From contig JAGTTD010000001.1 in assembly GCA_018398585.1 (NCBI GenBank), positions 7,194,501 to 7,258,500 of the forward strand: a stretch of DNA of 64,000 nucleotides, written 5' to 3'. The position numbers and the translations under genes are program-made. The notes beneath the pieces were generated by a model. It searched no databases. It worked only from the letters and a program-made list of their open reading frames with translations, and was not told the DNA's origin. Positions 11,409-19,606 of the stretch are shown piece by piece. Source of the stretch: Simmondsia chinensis (lineage: Eukaryota; Streptophyta; Magnoliopsida; Caryophyllales; Simmondsiaceae). Each line of letters opens with the position of its first letter. Position 1 is the stretch's first letter.

Positions 11409-12278
11409 TTAACACAACGAAGTACGAAACCTAACCGTGCAAAGCTTGAACTTCCTGTTAGGTAGAAATTGAGTAAACATATCTGAGAGGTTATCAGCAA
11501 TGCCAATCCTCTTCTCTGAATTGGCTCTTGGAACATCATCTGAAACATCCACCTGCTGCTGAACTGTGTTACTGAACTGAACTCCCTCTTGCTTACTCAC
11601 CTGACCTGAATCACAAACAACTGATGACATCTTCTGTGGAGATAACAATAATGAAGACTCACCAAACGTGACACGACTCGTCAGGAATTGTTTGAAGCGA
11701 AAACCTTTCTGCTTCCCATAAAGCCCTTGTTCACATACCAGCAGTCCTCTGGACTGACCACACAAAGAGCCCCTCACACTGTGCTCAGACAAACCCCTAT
11801 CACCTGAACGATCCAATCTCAAACGTCCTAAATTTGTGATCTGTGGTTCTGTCAACAACAAGGATGATGAAGATACTGCAACAGATCTAACAACTGTGGG
11901 ACCGACAAGTTCATACAACGTACCTGACCTTCTGCCCTTCATAACTGTCAATGCACCCTTAACGACCTTCAAAACTCCACCTTCAGCTGTGTACCTGTAC
12001 CCTTTAGATTCAAGAGTACCCAAAGAGATGAGATTTTTCTTCAAATCAGGAACATGACGAGCATCGCACAAAACCCTGATAGTGCCATCGAACATCCTAA
12101 AACGAATTATTCCTATACCCAGAACTTTGCATGGATTATCATTACCCATCAAAGCAACTCCACCTCGAACAGACTCGTACGTGGAAAACCAATCCCGATT
12201 GGGACAGACATGATAGGAGCAACCCGAATCCAAAATCCAACTATCTTTCAAATTGGACTGAGGTTCAGGCACAGACAA
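11409..12278 (-). CDS. Copia-C fused protease/pre-integrase/RNase H tail ORF (289 residues)
   Basis: The frame begins just after a zinc-knuckle region, has the protease motif WILDSGCSYHV (catalytic Asp present) and the pre-integrase segment (VPDLKKNLISLGTLES). By comparison with Copia-D it then jumps from the start of the integrase (YGKQKGFRFK) to a piece far downstream (FLTSRVTFGESSLL), runs through linker, and jumps again to the last RNase H residues (NLSDMFTQFLPNRKFKLC). Both joins keep one open frame. The product would lack integrase and RT activity. Whether it is made is unknown. Confidence 0.75.
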   Translation of the reverse strand: MSVPEPQSNLKDSWILDSGCSYHVCPNRDWFSTYESVRGGVALMGNDNPCKVLGIGIIRFRMFDGTIRVLCDARHVPDLKKNLISLGTLESKGYRYTAEGGVLKVVKGALTVMKGRRSGTLYELVGPTVVRSVAVSSSSLLLTEPQITNLGRLRLDRSGDRGLSEHSVRGSLCGQSRGLLVCEQGLYGKQKGFRFKQFLTSRVTFGESSLLLSPQKMSSVVCDSGQVSKQEGVQFSNTVQQQVDVSDDVPRANSEKRIGIADNLSDMFTQFLPNRKFKLCTVRFRTSLC

Positions 12279-12401
12279 TAGAAAATCTTCATTCTCACCA
12301 CCAACAACACTAGCTGCTATGGATCTCTGGTCAGACCTGTTATCTACTTCTAATTTTCTCTTAAGCTTATAACAATCTTTCTTAATGTGCCCTTTCTTAC
12401 G

Positions 12402-13184
12402 TCAATAGTTACAGGTTAGGTCTTGATACCTAGACTTAGACTTGTTTCCACTATGATCATACTCGGTTCTCCCCCTCACAAATAAACCACTACCTGAGTT
12501 ATACACAGAGTCAGATAATTCCCTATCTACTCGTTCTTTACTCAGCAAGTTTCTCTTAACTTCATCAACAGATATAGTTTGTCTAGCCCCATAAATCATG
12601 CTTTCGACAAAACCTTTATATGAAGTAGAGAGAGAACATAACAACAACATTGCCTGATCTTCATCCTTAGGAACATCATCCAATTCTTTCAAATCTTGAA
12701 TAATTGAATTAAATTCATTGACGTGGTTCTTAAGTGACGTACCTTTTGACATACAAAACGTGAACAACCGGCGCTTAACTGCGAGTTTGTTGGAGACAGA
12801 CTTGAAACAAAACATATCCTGCAATTTCTCCCACAACTCCTTAGCGGTCTTCACTTCCAGAACTTCTGTCAAAGCCTCATCGGTAAGACACATCTGAATT
12901 ACTGTAAGCGCCTTCTCATCCAACTCCTCCCATTGTGCTTCTGTAAGATTCTCTAATTTCTTCTCTTTCCCATCTAAAGCTTTTTTCAAGCCATTCTGAG
13001 CCAAGAGGCCCTTAACGCGAACCTGCCATAAGCTGAAGCTCCCTTGACCACCAAACTTCTCAATTTTGTATCTAATTGCGGACGTCATATTATCAAATCG
13101 AAATAAACAGGGCTCTGATACCAATTCCACCAAAGGCTCTGAACCTTGGCTCTGATACCAATTTGAAAAGAGAAACTTAAACAA
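12402..13184 (-). CDS. Copia-C gag (N-terminal part, open)
   Basis: The open frame gives a 260-residue gag with the UBN2-type pattern: IEKFGGQGSFSLWQVRVKGLL near the N-terminus, LTEAQWEELDEKALTVIQMCL, KELWEKLQDMF, LFTFCMSKGTSLKNHVNEF. The natural start is probably the internal Met in MTSAIRYKIEKF, about 30 residues in. The frame ends at TGA exactly where the second cysteine of the CCHC zinc knuckle is expected (TCNY, stop, RKKGH), so the RNA-binding knuckle is cut. The downstream frame at 11409-12278 continues the polyprotein. Confidence 0.82.
   Translation of the reverse strand: MFKFLFSNWYQSQGSEPLVELVSEPCLFRFDNMTSAIRYKIEKFGGQGSFSLWQVRVKGLLAQNGLKKALDGKEKKLENLTEAQWEELDEKALTVIQMCLTDEALTEVLEVKTAKELWEKLQDMFCFKSVSNKLAVKRRLFTFCMSKGTSLKNHVNEFNSIIQDLKELDDVPKDEDQAMLLLCSLSTSYKGFVESMIYGARQTISVDEVKRNLLSKERVDRELSDSVYNSGSGLFVRGRTEYDHSGNKSKSRYQDLTCNY
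13149..13160 (-). other. Copia-C primer-binding site (initiator tRNA-Met)
   Basis: Minus-strand TGGTATCAGAGC, perfectly complementary to the plant initiator tRNA-Met 3' end, three bases inside the 5' LTR. A second partial copy (gctctgatacca) sits at about 13111-13122, probably a small duplication. Confidence 0.88.
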
Positions 13185-13803
13185 ATCTAGTATGCTAAGA
13201 TAACAATTTGCGGAGGAAACTTAATGCGGAAGCGTAAACCCTGATAACTTGATTCGATTCAAATAATATGACTAACGCAAAACGAGAAGTAAACAAATAT
13301 GGTGAAAGAAAGAACAAAACAAGAACACACAATATTTACGTGGGAACCCCTCTACAATCGAGAGGGGAGAAAACCACAGGCGGAGATGGAGATTCTTTAT
13401 TAACTGAACGGAACAATTACAACGACACTTCCCAGAACGAGATATATGGAAGAATTACAATCACTCCCTCTGAACTCTCGTAGCACTCGAATATCTTGGA
13501 GGAATTACGAAATCACCTCTTTTTCTTAATGGCGGCTCACCTCACTTTGATTGGATCTGAATGGGAGAAACCTCTCACGCCAAATACCGAAACCCTAAAC
13601 CCTTATTTGTCGAAAATAATTAGGGCCGGCGGAAAACGACTCCCGATCGATCAGCCCCTGTCGATCGATCGGCCCCTTCACAGCCAAAAATACGAATCCT
13701 TTCCTTAAATCACATGATCGATCGACTTTCCCTCCCGATCGATCGGTGACCCCACGGCAGCCCCAATAAAAATAAAACAAGTAATTTGAGACATAACCTA
13801 ACA
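13164..13803 (-). repeat. Copia-C 5' LTR (640 bp)
   Basis: Matches the 3' LTR but has one extra 19-bp palindrome unit at about 13645-13675 (four cgatcgatc-type sites). The TATA box seen in the 3' LTR is changed to ttatttgtcg on the plus strand (13601-13610). As this is the promoter-bearing LTR for the element, transcription may be impaired. Confidence 0.88.
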
Positions 13804-14184
13804 GGTATGGATATCTGTGCACAATCAAAGAAATGGAACTTTTTCAACACCTTTTCAATGTAGTGAGACTGCATCAAGGAAATGGTATCACCATTCATTA
13901 CAATCCTTATACCAAGGATAACTTCCGCCTCACCCATGTCCTTCATAGCACAGTTTTCAGAGAGAAACAATTTGGTTCTCTCGACTTGTTCTATTTTAGT
14001 ACCGAATATCAGCATGTCATCGATATACAAACATATAATGACCCCTTTGCCATTATCAAACTTGCTATAGACACATTTATCCGATTCTTTTATAACGAAT
14101 CCATTGTTCAGTACAACTTGATCAAACTTCTGGTGCCATCGCTTGGGGGCTTGTTTTAGCCCATACAGAGAGCGTATGAGTTTA
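13804..14184 (-). pseudogene. Copia-B reverse transcriptase, C-terminal palm part
   Basis: Minus strand 13710-14030 and onward reads ICLYIDDMLIFGTKIEQVERTKLFL, MKDMGEAEVILGIRI and HYIEKVLKKF. The YIDD catalytic aspartates are kept. Its end joins the RNase H at 10707 when Copia-C is removed, and its start joins the RT fingers at 15398 when the RTE/TRIM insert is removed; the motif RSLYGLKQAPKRWH spans that join. Confidence 0.88.
14167..14184. repeat. Left TSD of the RTE/TRIM insert (18 bp)
   Basis: agagagcgtatgagttta here is repeated exactly at 15398-15415. Taking out 14185-15397 with one copy restores the Copia-B RT frame. Confidence 0.93.
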
Positions 14185-14357
14185 ATGGGTCAACAAGCAG
14201 CAATATGCGCCATCAAGAGACGAATTACACGGCAGACCACGGACGTACCTGAATTCAACACATATGCGTTAGTACCGGACAGGCTTCGGAGACCCCATAT
14301 GGCATATGTTGCTTATAGAGCACCCGGGACAGTGTCAGCCGAAGGCGGCCCGTGACA
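14185..14357 (-). repeat. Truncated TRIM LTR (left copy)
   Basis: 173 bp nearly identical to 14983-15154. The left 74 bp of the LTR are missing; the break coincides with the RTE insertion point, so it reflects 5' truncation of the insert. A polypurine tract (complement of ctctcccccacc) follows at 14358-14369. Confidence 0.88.
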
Positions 14358-14907
14358 CTCTCCCCCACCTAAATCCGCAAACGTCCTCGTTGCAGGTGAC
14401 TGCCCATCGTCGCTTCCCTGCGTCTCTAGCAAGCCTGGTTGGTCACAGGGCAACATCATTGCCGCCCCCTCCCGTGTGACACTTCCATGCTATCAACACA
14501 CACTCAACGATAAGCAGCGTGCCCAAAGCACCACCTGCCAGCTCCACGCACCATGGCACACCACATACACGCCTTGTTCTCACAACGCTTGTTGACACGG
14601 CTCTTTGCGAGTCATCGCGCTTCATCCCAAGGATCGGCCAAATCTTCAAGCAGCAAGCCAGCCTCACGGTCAGCAACCCTAACCACACCGCAACAACAAC
14701 ATGGAACGCCTCCGCTACACCCTGAAACGCGAGCCACTCAACCACCAATGAGTGCTCCCCATAGGGAGGTATCCGTAGATCAACTCGCTTGACGCACCAG
14801 AGACGCAGGCAACTCCCTTCACCCCGGGAGTGTCCCCCAACTCGGACAGATCCTGCTCCCAAGACGGCTGCTTACTCTCGTGTCATGAGCCCTACTCTGA
14901 TACCATT
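14358..14907 (-). mobile_element. TRIM internal region (550 bp) with PPT and primer site
   Basis: Bounded by a polypurine tract (14358-14369) and, at 14894-14905, a minus-strand TGGTATCAGAGT that fits an initiator tRNA-Met primer site. A 139-residue minus-strand reading (14443-14862) shows no motif I recognise. No gag or pol is present, so this is a miniature LTR retrotransposon or a deletion product of a larger one. The sequence next to the PPT resembles Ty3/gypsy elements by impression only. Confidence 0.7.
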
Positions 14908-15154
14908 TGTCACGGGATGAGTGCAGATCACCCATGCGGCGCCCAGGCCCCTAAGGCTAGGGCCGGGCCAGCCTACTCCCATGGGTCAACAAGCAGCAAT
15001 ATGTGCCATCAAGAGACGAAATACACGGCAGACCACGGGACGTACCTGAATTCAACACATATGCGTTAGTACCGGACAGGCTTCGGAGACCCCATATGGC
15101 ATATGTTGCTTATTGAGCACCCGGGACAGTCTCAGCCAAAGGCGGCCCGTGACA
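14908..15154 (-). repeat. Complete TRIM LTR (247 bp)
   Basis: Begins tgtcacgggatg and ends ggcccgtgaca on the plus strand, so both ends carry the inverted TGTCACGGG. A primer site lies on its left and a polypurine tract on its right (15155-15166). Having PPT plus internal sequence also on this side shows the element was part of a tandem LTR-internal-LTR-internal array. Confidence 0.85.
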
Positions 15155-15397
15155 CTCTCCCCCACCTAAATCCGCAAACGTCCTTGTTTAGTGTGGGCCA
15201 TACTTATGCTTTCTAATGTTGTGGCAGGTCTTTTGGTTGATGGATGCAAGACCATCATCTTAGGCTGGGGGTTCTAGGAAACAGCCTCTCTTTAGGGTAG
15301 CCCCCTGAAGGGGGAAGGCTGCGTACATCTACCCTCCCCAGACCCTACTTTTGGCGGGAGCCCTTGGTGGCCCTGGGCTTGTTGTTGTTGTTGTTGT

Positions 15398-15718
15398 AGA
15401 GAGCGTATGAGTTTACATACTTTTCTGTCTTGGCCCGGAACAATAAACCCTTTCGGTTGTTCCATGTATACTTCCTCCTCTAGCTCACCATTCAGGAATG
15501 CCGTTTTAACATCCATTTGGGGTATCATTAATTTAAAAATGGAGGCAAGGGCTATCAATACCCTTATCATCGATATTCTTGCCACGGGGCATACGTGTCA
15601 AACTAGTCCAACCCATGCTTTTGGGTGAACCCTTTAGCCACCAATCGGGCCTTGAACTTCTCAATCGTTCCATCGACTTTCATCTTCTTTTTGAAGATCC
15701 ATTTACACCCGATGGGCC
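15398..15718 (-). pseudogene. Copia-B reverse transcriptase, N-terminal part
   Basis: Minus strand reads PIGCKWIFKKKMKVDGTIEKFKARLVAKGF, then ARISMIRVLIALAS, MDVKTAFLNGELEEEVYMEQPKGF and KVCKLI, the fingers/palm start of a copia RT. A stop interrupts near 15627. At about 15718 homology ends abruptly and CACTA-A begins; everything upstream (integrase, protease, gag) is missing. Confidence 0.88.
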
Positions 15719-15727
15719 TTGAACTTC

Positions 15728-17140
15728 CTGTTCATACATTAGCTCTGCAAATACTTCCTCCTCGATTTCTGATCGAGGTCTGGAAGAAGATCCAAGTCGA
15801 GCCTCAACTATTTCTCTAGCTGTGTCCTACAAAGAAGAGAAAAAGACATTAAATACATTTAAATTAAAAGAAATGTGAGATAATAATAAAACCCACCATA
15901 AATTCTTGTGAAACCGTGTTCTCAAAAAAGCCAGCACTTTTCCTGGTATGAGTTTCTTGGTAAAACTCTATACTCGTGGGCTTCCTCCCTTTATTAATTT
16001 CCTACAATCAACACGTCAACATAAGTCTTAACTAATTTAACAGGTAGATAGTAATAATACACTAAACATATACTTAAGTCCTTACAAAACTATCTTTTTT
16101 ATTGGCATAACTTGTTGAACCAGTCGTGTGAAACTAATTCTGCTTGGCACGTGCTTCTTTGCCGCATTTACTCTTCTCCTGACATTGGAAATCAACATCA
16201 ATCCAAGAAAAACTTTACATTCATAATCAGTATCAATCTGCTTCCCCCTTTTTGACCAATCAAAAATTACTTAAAAAGAAATTGTTTTACCTTGCCTTGT
16301 GGAGAAAACCAAAACTGTACCAAAGTTATCCATTGGTCACGATTAACTCCTTGTGGCACTGTTGCAATAACTTCGGCCTCAATTTTGTTCCCTTGGCAAT
16401 ATTGCGCTTTCAAGCTCGTCTTATAACCCCTCCACATTTTGCAAAGATGCTGTAGTATTGATTTATCAATCAATACATCACTGGGCATTGAAAATTTTCT
16501 CTAAAACATAAAATCCAACAATAATGTCACAAAAAGGCAAAGGAATAAAACATTAATTAATACAATGATAAAGTTCAAAAACTTCAGACATACATATTAT
16601 ATTATATATATAAAGTAAACTTCAGACATAAATAATACTTACTCGGATTACCTCAATAGCTTCTGCTTTGTATTGGTTATTCATTGTACGCCAATCCCTT
16701 AATCCGAGCGGACAAAATCATCCCGTTTTTGCAACCTCTCCAATAAACCGGATCAACAAATCGTCACCCTTTCTAATTGGTTGGCGTAGGTCATTGAACC
16801 GCAAAATAATTCTTACACCTTCAGGAAGATGCCATACTTCCTTAACTGGTATCGTCCTTAAGGTACTCAAGTTACCTTGGCCATCTATTAACGATTAAGA
16901 TATACCATTACTTTTCTAATTGATTGAAAAATTATTACCATAATTAATGCTATAAAATTGAAAACATTTACCGATAAGTTGAAGTAGCTCTCTCTCATCA
17001 AATGGCACGTTAGTGGACCAAACACCAGCTTCCCTGACTGGTCCCTCTGCTTCAGATGTTGACGGTCTTGGCCGACTATCATCACCTCCTTCATTTTCCG
17101 GTGTTGCTGTTGAGGACTGCACTGATTTGCCACTTCTAAA
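15728..17140 (-). pseudogene. CACTA-A gene 2 (PF03004-type), exons 1 to partial 6
   Basis: Exon-like blocks match those of CACTA-B: MRRFFRSGKSVQSS (about 16973-17152), GNLSTLRTIPVKEVWHLPEG to EAIEVIR (about 16643-16885), FSMPSDVLIDKS to WFSPQGK (about 16290-16490), then KSKCGKEA and later blocks. The splice donor after exon 2 is a good GTAAGT here (16637-16642), and exon 3 is in frame, unlike CACTA-B. A TAG (complement at 16134-16136) interrupts exon 4. Genes of this type are thought to encode the DNA-binding helper protein of CACTA elements. Confidence 0.8.
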
Positions 17141-17457
17141 AAACCTCCTCATTGTGAATCCACGCTTTTCCAAAAACAAAAGAATTAGTAGATGTATAAT
17201 AGAACGTACAAAAATAAAATGAGAAGCAAATATGTTCCGTAAAACAATCCTTCAATAATGAAACAAAGATCATGGACAAAATGAAACAACATGTACAAAA
17301 GAAAACTAACATACATGGACAAAATAAAACAACATATACAAAAGAAAACTAAAGTACATGGACAAAATGAAACAACACGTACAAAAGAAAACTAACATAC
17401 ATGGACAAAATGAAACAACACGTAACATTATTTCACAACTCTAAACAAACAAAGATC

Positions 17458-18178
17458 AAATCTCGCCTTGATCATACAAGTCCCTAGGTTTAGTCTTAAT
17501 GACATGATACCATCCCTTTTGCATCTCATCTTGAATATAGAAAACTTGCTTTGCTTGAGATGAGATGACAAATGGATCATCTTTCAACAATCGACCCGTA
17601 TGCATCAACTTAGAGAAGTTCACACAAGCACCATCATTTCTATAGTTCACACAAGCATCAACTTAGACAATTTGGAGAATGCGCTACAGCCTGGATATAG
17701 TTCTTCATTAGAAGCTTCCAATATCTTCTTATACTTGGCTTTCTCCTCAGGAGATTGGTTGGGTTATTCAAGAGGAACTTGGTCCGACCAATCATGTTCA
17801 TCAGACAAATGGGGTTGACTTGTGGAGGGAGGAATATCAACTCCGATACTTTCTCGTAGTAATCCACCAATATCATCTCGCCCTATGGCCCTTCCCTCAT
17901 TATTATTGGTAGATGTTTGACTATTACATCTCAATTGTTGAACAATATCTTCTTTTCCATGAAAAATCCATTCCTTATACTTTGGCCAAAAACCCTTAAA
18001 AAGGATATGATATTCCACATCTTCTAATGAGAACCATTTGGCTACTTTGCATTTATTACATGGACATCGAGTTTTTCCTTCTATAAGGTTTTCTTTAGCC
18101 AACTTAATGAATTCAATGACACCATCAATATAAGCTTGACTAATCCTTGGTTGCGTGATCCAACTCGTATCCATATCT
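17458..18178 (-). pseudogene. CACTA-A gene 1 remnant (transposase with central deletion)
   Basis: From 18178 leftward the frame MDTSWITQPRISQAYIDGVI with CPCNKC is the transposase-associated domain (PF13963-like). It is followed after about 17665 by the C-terminal piece found in CACTA-B gene 1 (NDGACVNFSKLMHTGRLL, FYIQDEMQKGWYHVI; DUF4216-like). The catalytic middle is gone. At the join, 17635-17665 contains a scrambled second copy of the neighbouring words (acaagcatcaactta), typical of filler DNA from repair. Confidence 0.88.
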
Positions 18179-18779
18179 CTAAATATTAAGTAGTGCAATC
18201 AAATTACCTAAAAATTGAAAAAAGATAGAGTTCATAAGACAAATATTTAATCAACCAATCAAAATATATACAAATACAAAAACAAATAATTAATGGGACT
18301 TAGGAGAAGTTAGAAATTAAAGTAAGATACATGAGCTCCTTATAATCAATTTTAATCCTCTAATGTGAAGGATCCATCTAAACAAGGGATACAGCAACAA
18401 AGTTTTATTTTTTCAAATTTAAAAATTATGAAATCGATATCTAATCTCCCTGACATTAACAAATTGAACTCATAAGCGTCACCAACACATAATTTTAAAC
18501 ATCAATCAAACACAGCAACACAAGAATTTCGTCAAAACAATAATTTTTGTATTAATCAATTCAAATGATGAGATGCAATGATAGAATCATTCGAACCATA
18601 GCATTAAGGATGCGCATGAAGCAGGGGAAAGTGTGAAACGGCGATAATACAAAACTATAATAAAACTACTTCAACCAACTCAAATGATATAACACTTGTA
18701 GAAGAATAAGCAGTCCAATAAAAATAAAAACCAAAACTAGGGCAAGGACATCACATACTAACAGCAAAGCAAGAGCAAC

Positions 18780-19090
18780 TGTGAAATCGGAAGGTGAGGG
18801 TGAGAGACGAACGCTGGCGGCGACGGTGAGAGGCGAACCCGGGCGGCGACGGTGAGGCGAAGCCGAGCGGCGACGGTGAGAGGCGAACCCGGGAGGCGAC
18901 GGTGAGAGGCGAAGCCGGGCGCGACGGTGAGAGGCAAAGCCGGGCACGACGGTGAGAGGCGAACCCGAGCGGCGACGGTGACAGGAGAACGCTGGCGGCG
19001 ACGCGATTGGAAATCGGGTGGTGAGGGTGAGAGACGAGGGTTAGGGTTTGCGGGAGGTGAGGGTGAGAGACGACGGTGAGAGCACGAGGG
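18780..19090 (-). repeat. GC-rich minisatellite in CACTA-A 5' leader
   Basis: Variants of ggcgacggtgagaggcgaa repeat about eight times between 18800 and 18990, with related ggtgagggtgagagacga units on the right. The same type of repeat occupies the leader of CACTA-B (27430-27640) with different copy number. It lies just downstream of a TATA-like box at 19098-19114. Confidence 0.82.
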
Positions 19091-19097
19091 TTTGTTC

Positions 19098-19302
19098 GGG
19101 GTATTTATACCCCGAGAGATTCTCGGCGCTTATAAGCACCGAGAATATATCGGCGTTTATAAGCGCCGATATTTTTTGCGTCGTTTAAAAACGCCGAGAA
19201 TTTTCGACGCTTTGTCTCGACGCATTTAAACGCCGAGATTTCTCGACGTTTGTATAAACGCCGATAATTATGCGCCGAGAATTGCCCTGTTTTGTTGTAG
19301 TG
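19098..19302 (-). repeat. CACTA-A terminal and subterminal repeats with TATA-like site
   Basis: Multiple tcggcg/cgccga pairs arranged as inverted repeats (for example ctcggcgcttataagcaccgag at the left part) fill about 170 bp before the TIR tip at 19302. Such dense subterminal motifs are where CACTA helper proteins bind in En/Spm. A palindromic gggtatttataccc lies at 19100-19113 and could be the promoter TATA of gene 1. Confidence 0.85.
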
Positions 19303-19334
19303 TATACAACACATATTTTTAAAATACACCAACA
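19303..19334 (-). repeat. Surviving start of Copia-B 5' LTR
   Basis: Matches the start of the 3' LTR (9384-9415) with small changes: caacacatatttt then aatacaccaa. CACTA-A begins immediately to its left, so the transposon was inserted about 32 bp inside the LTR. Confidence 0.82.
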
Positions 19335-19383
19335 GGAATCCTCTTAAGGGATTACATCAACGAAAACTCAACCCGAACCTCTT
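19335..19383 (-). repeat. 5' stub of the outermost LINE plus its right TSD
   Basis: 19335-19370 is the part of the truncated LINE separated from 8268-8661 by Copia-B; 19371-19383 is the exact 13-bp TSD acccgaacctctt. Beyond this point is unrelated flanking DNA. Confidence 0.75.
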
Positions 19384-19606
19384 AAAATGGATGATCACAC
19401 ATTTATTGCATCTTCATGGCCTCGGTTGACGTAATTGGGATGTCTTGGTGTCTAATCTCTTCGTTTTCCACCACATTCGTACGGCGTTCGATTCTTTGCG
19501 AAGAGATCTTTTAGCTTTGGGATTTTATTTTATTTGTGTGTTGTTGTAGCATGCGTTTTGGATTGGCCTTCTTTCTCACCATGGATTGAGGCTTATGGAT
19601 TATTTT

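Larger units (their letters stand above)
10713..13803 (-). mobile_element. Copia-C: complete non-autonomous copia deletion derivative
   Basis: Two LTRs (10713-11333 and 13164-13803) enclose 1,830 bp. The element is flanked by ggtat on both sides (10708-10712, 13804-13808). It contains gag, protease and pre-integrase, but the integrase catalytic core and almost all of RT/RNase H are absent. Its gag is close to that of Copia-D (shared FSLWQ-RVKGLL-QNGLKKAL, LTEAQWEELDEKALT), so the two are members or near relatives of one family. It could only move using enzymes from an intact relative. Confidence 0.92.
14185..15397 (+). mobile_element. RTE-A: 5'-truncated RTE insert carrying a TRIM-like element
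   Basis: The right end (about 15186-15397) matches the 3' UTR of the full RTE at 40390-40578: a shared aaacagcctctct, gtagccccctgaagggggaa, then gcgggagccct and a TTG repeat tail. The left part (14185-15185) is not RTE but a TRIM-like LTR element in opposite orientation. A single 18-bp TSD brackets the whole, so the chimera was inserted in one event by RTE target-primed reverse transcription. It lies in the RT of Copia-B. Confidence 0.85.
15720..19302 (-). mobile_element. CACTA-A: internally deleted, end-truncated En/Spm transposon
   Basis: The intact end is at 19302 (minus-strand CACTACAACAAAACAGGG), matching the 5' end of CACTA-B at 27231. Reading leftward it is collinear with CACTA-B through subterminal repeats, 5' leader and gene 1 start, then skips most of gene 1 (CACTA-B about 28,760-31,520), resumes in the last part of gene 1 and continues into gene 2, stopping in the sixth gene 2 exon. 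The other end is missing, so this copy cannot be excised normally. Confidence 0.9.
8662..19334 (-). mobile_element. Copia-B: Ty1/copia element split by three later insertions
   Basis: The minus-strand parts are: 5' LTR start (19303-19334), a deletion, RT (15398-15718 and 13804-14184), RNase H (about 10008-10712) and 3' LTR (8662-9415). Flanks are ggatt (8657-8661) and ggaat (19335-19339), a 4/5 match that I read as a decayed 5-bp TSD. The 5' LTR interior, gag, protease and integrase are missing, lost when the CACTA-A end was joined to the RT near 15720. Copia-C, an RTE/TRIM chimera and CACTA-A lie inside it. Confidence 0.8.

Noticed and set aside
14443..14862. 139-residue minus-strand ORF in the TRIM internal region
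   Set aside because: No gag, protease or other motif; composition looks like chance in GC-rich DNA. Kept only as part of the element description.
13804..15718. A new gene spanning RT and the GC-rich insert
   Set aside because: The 18-bp TSD and restored RT frame show the GC-rich part is an insertion.
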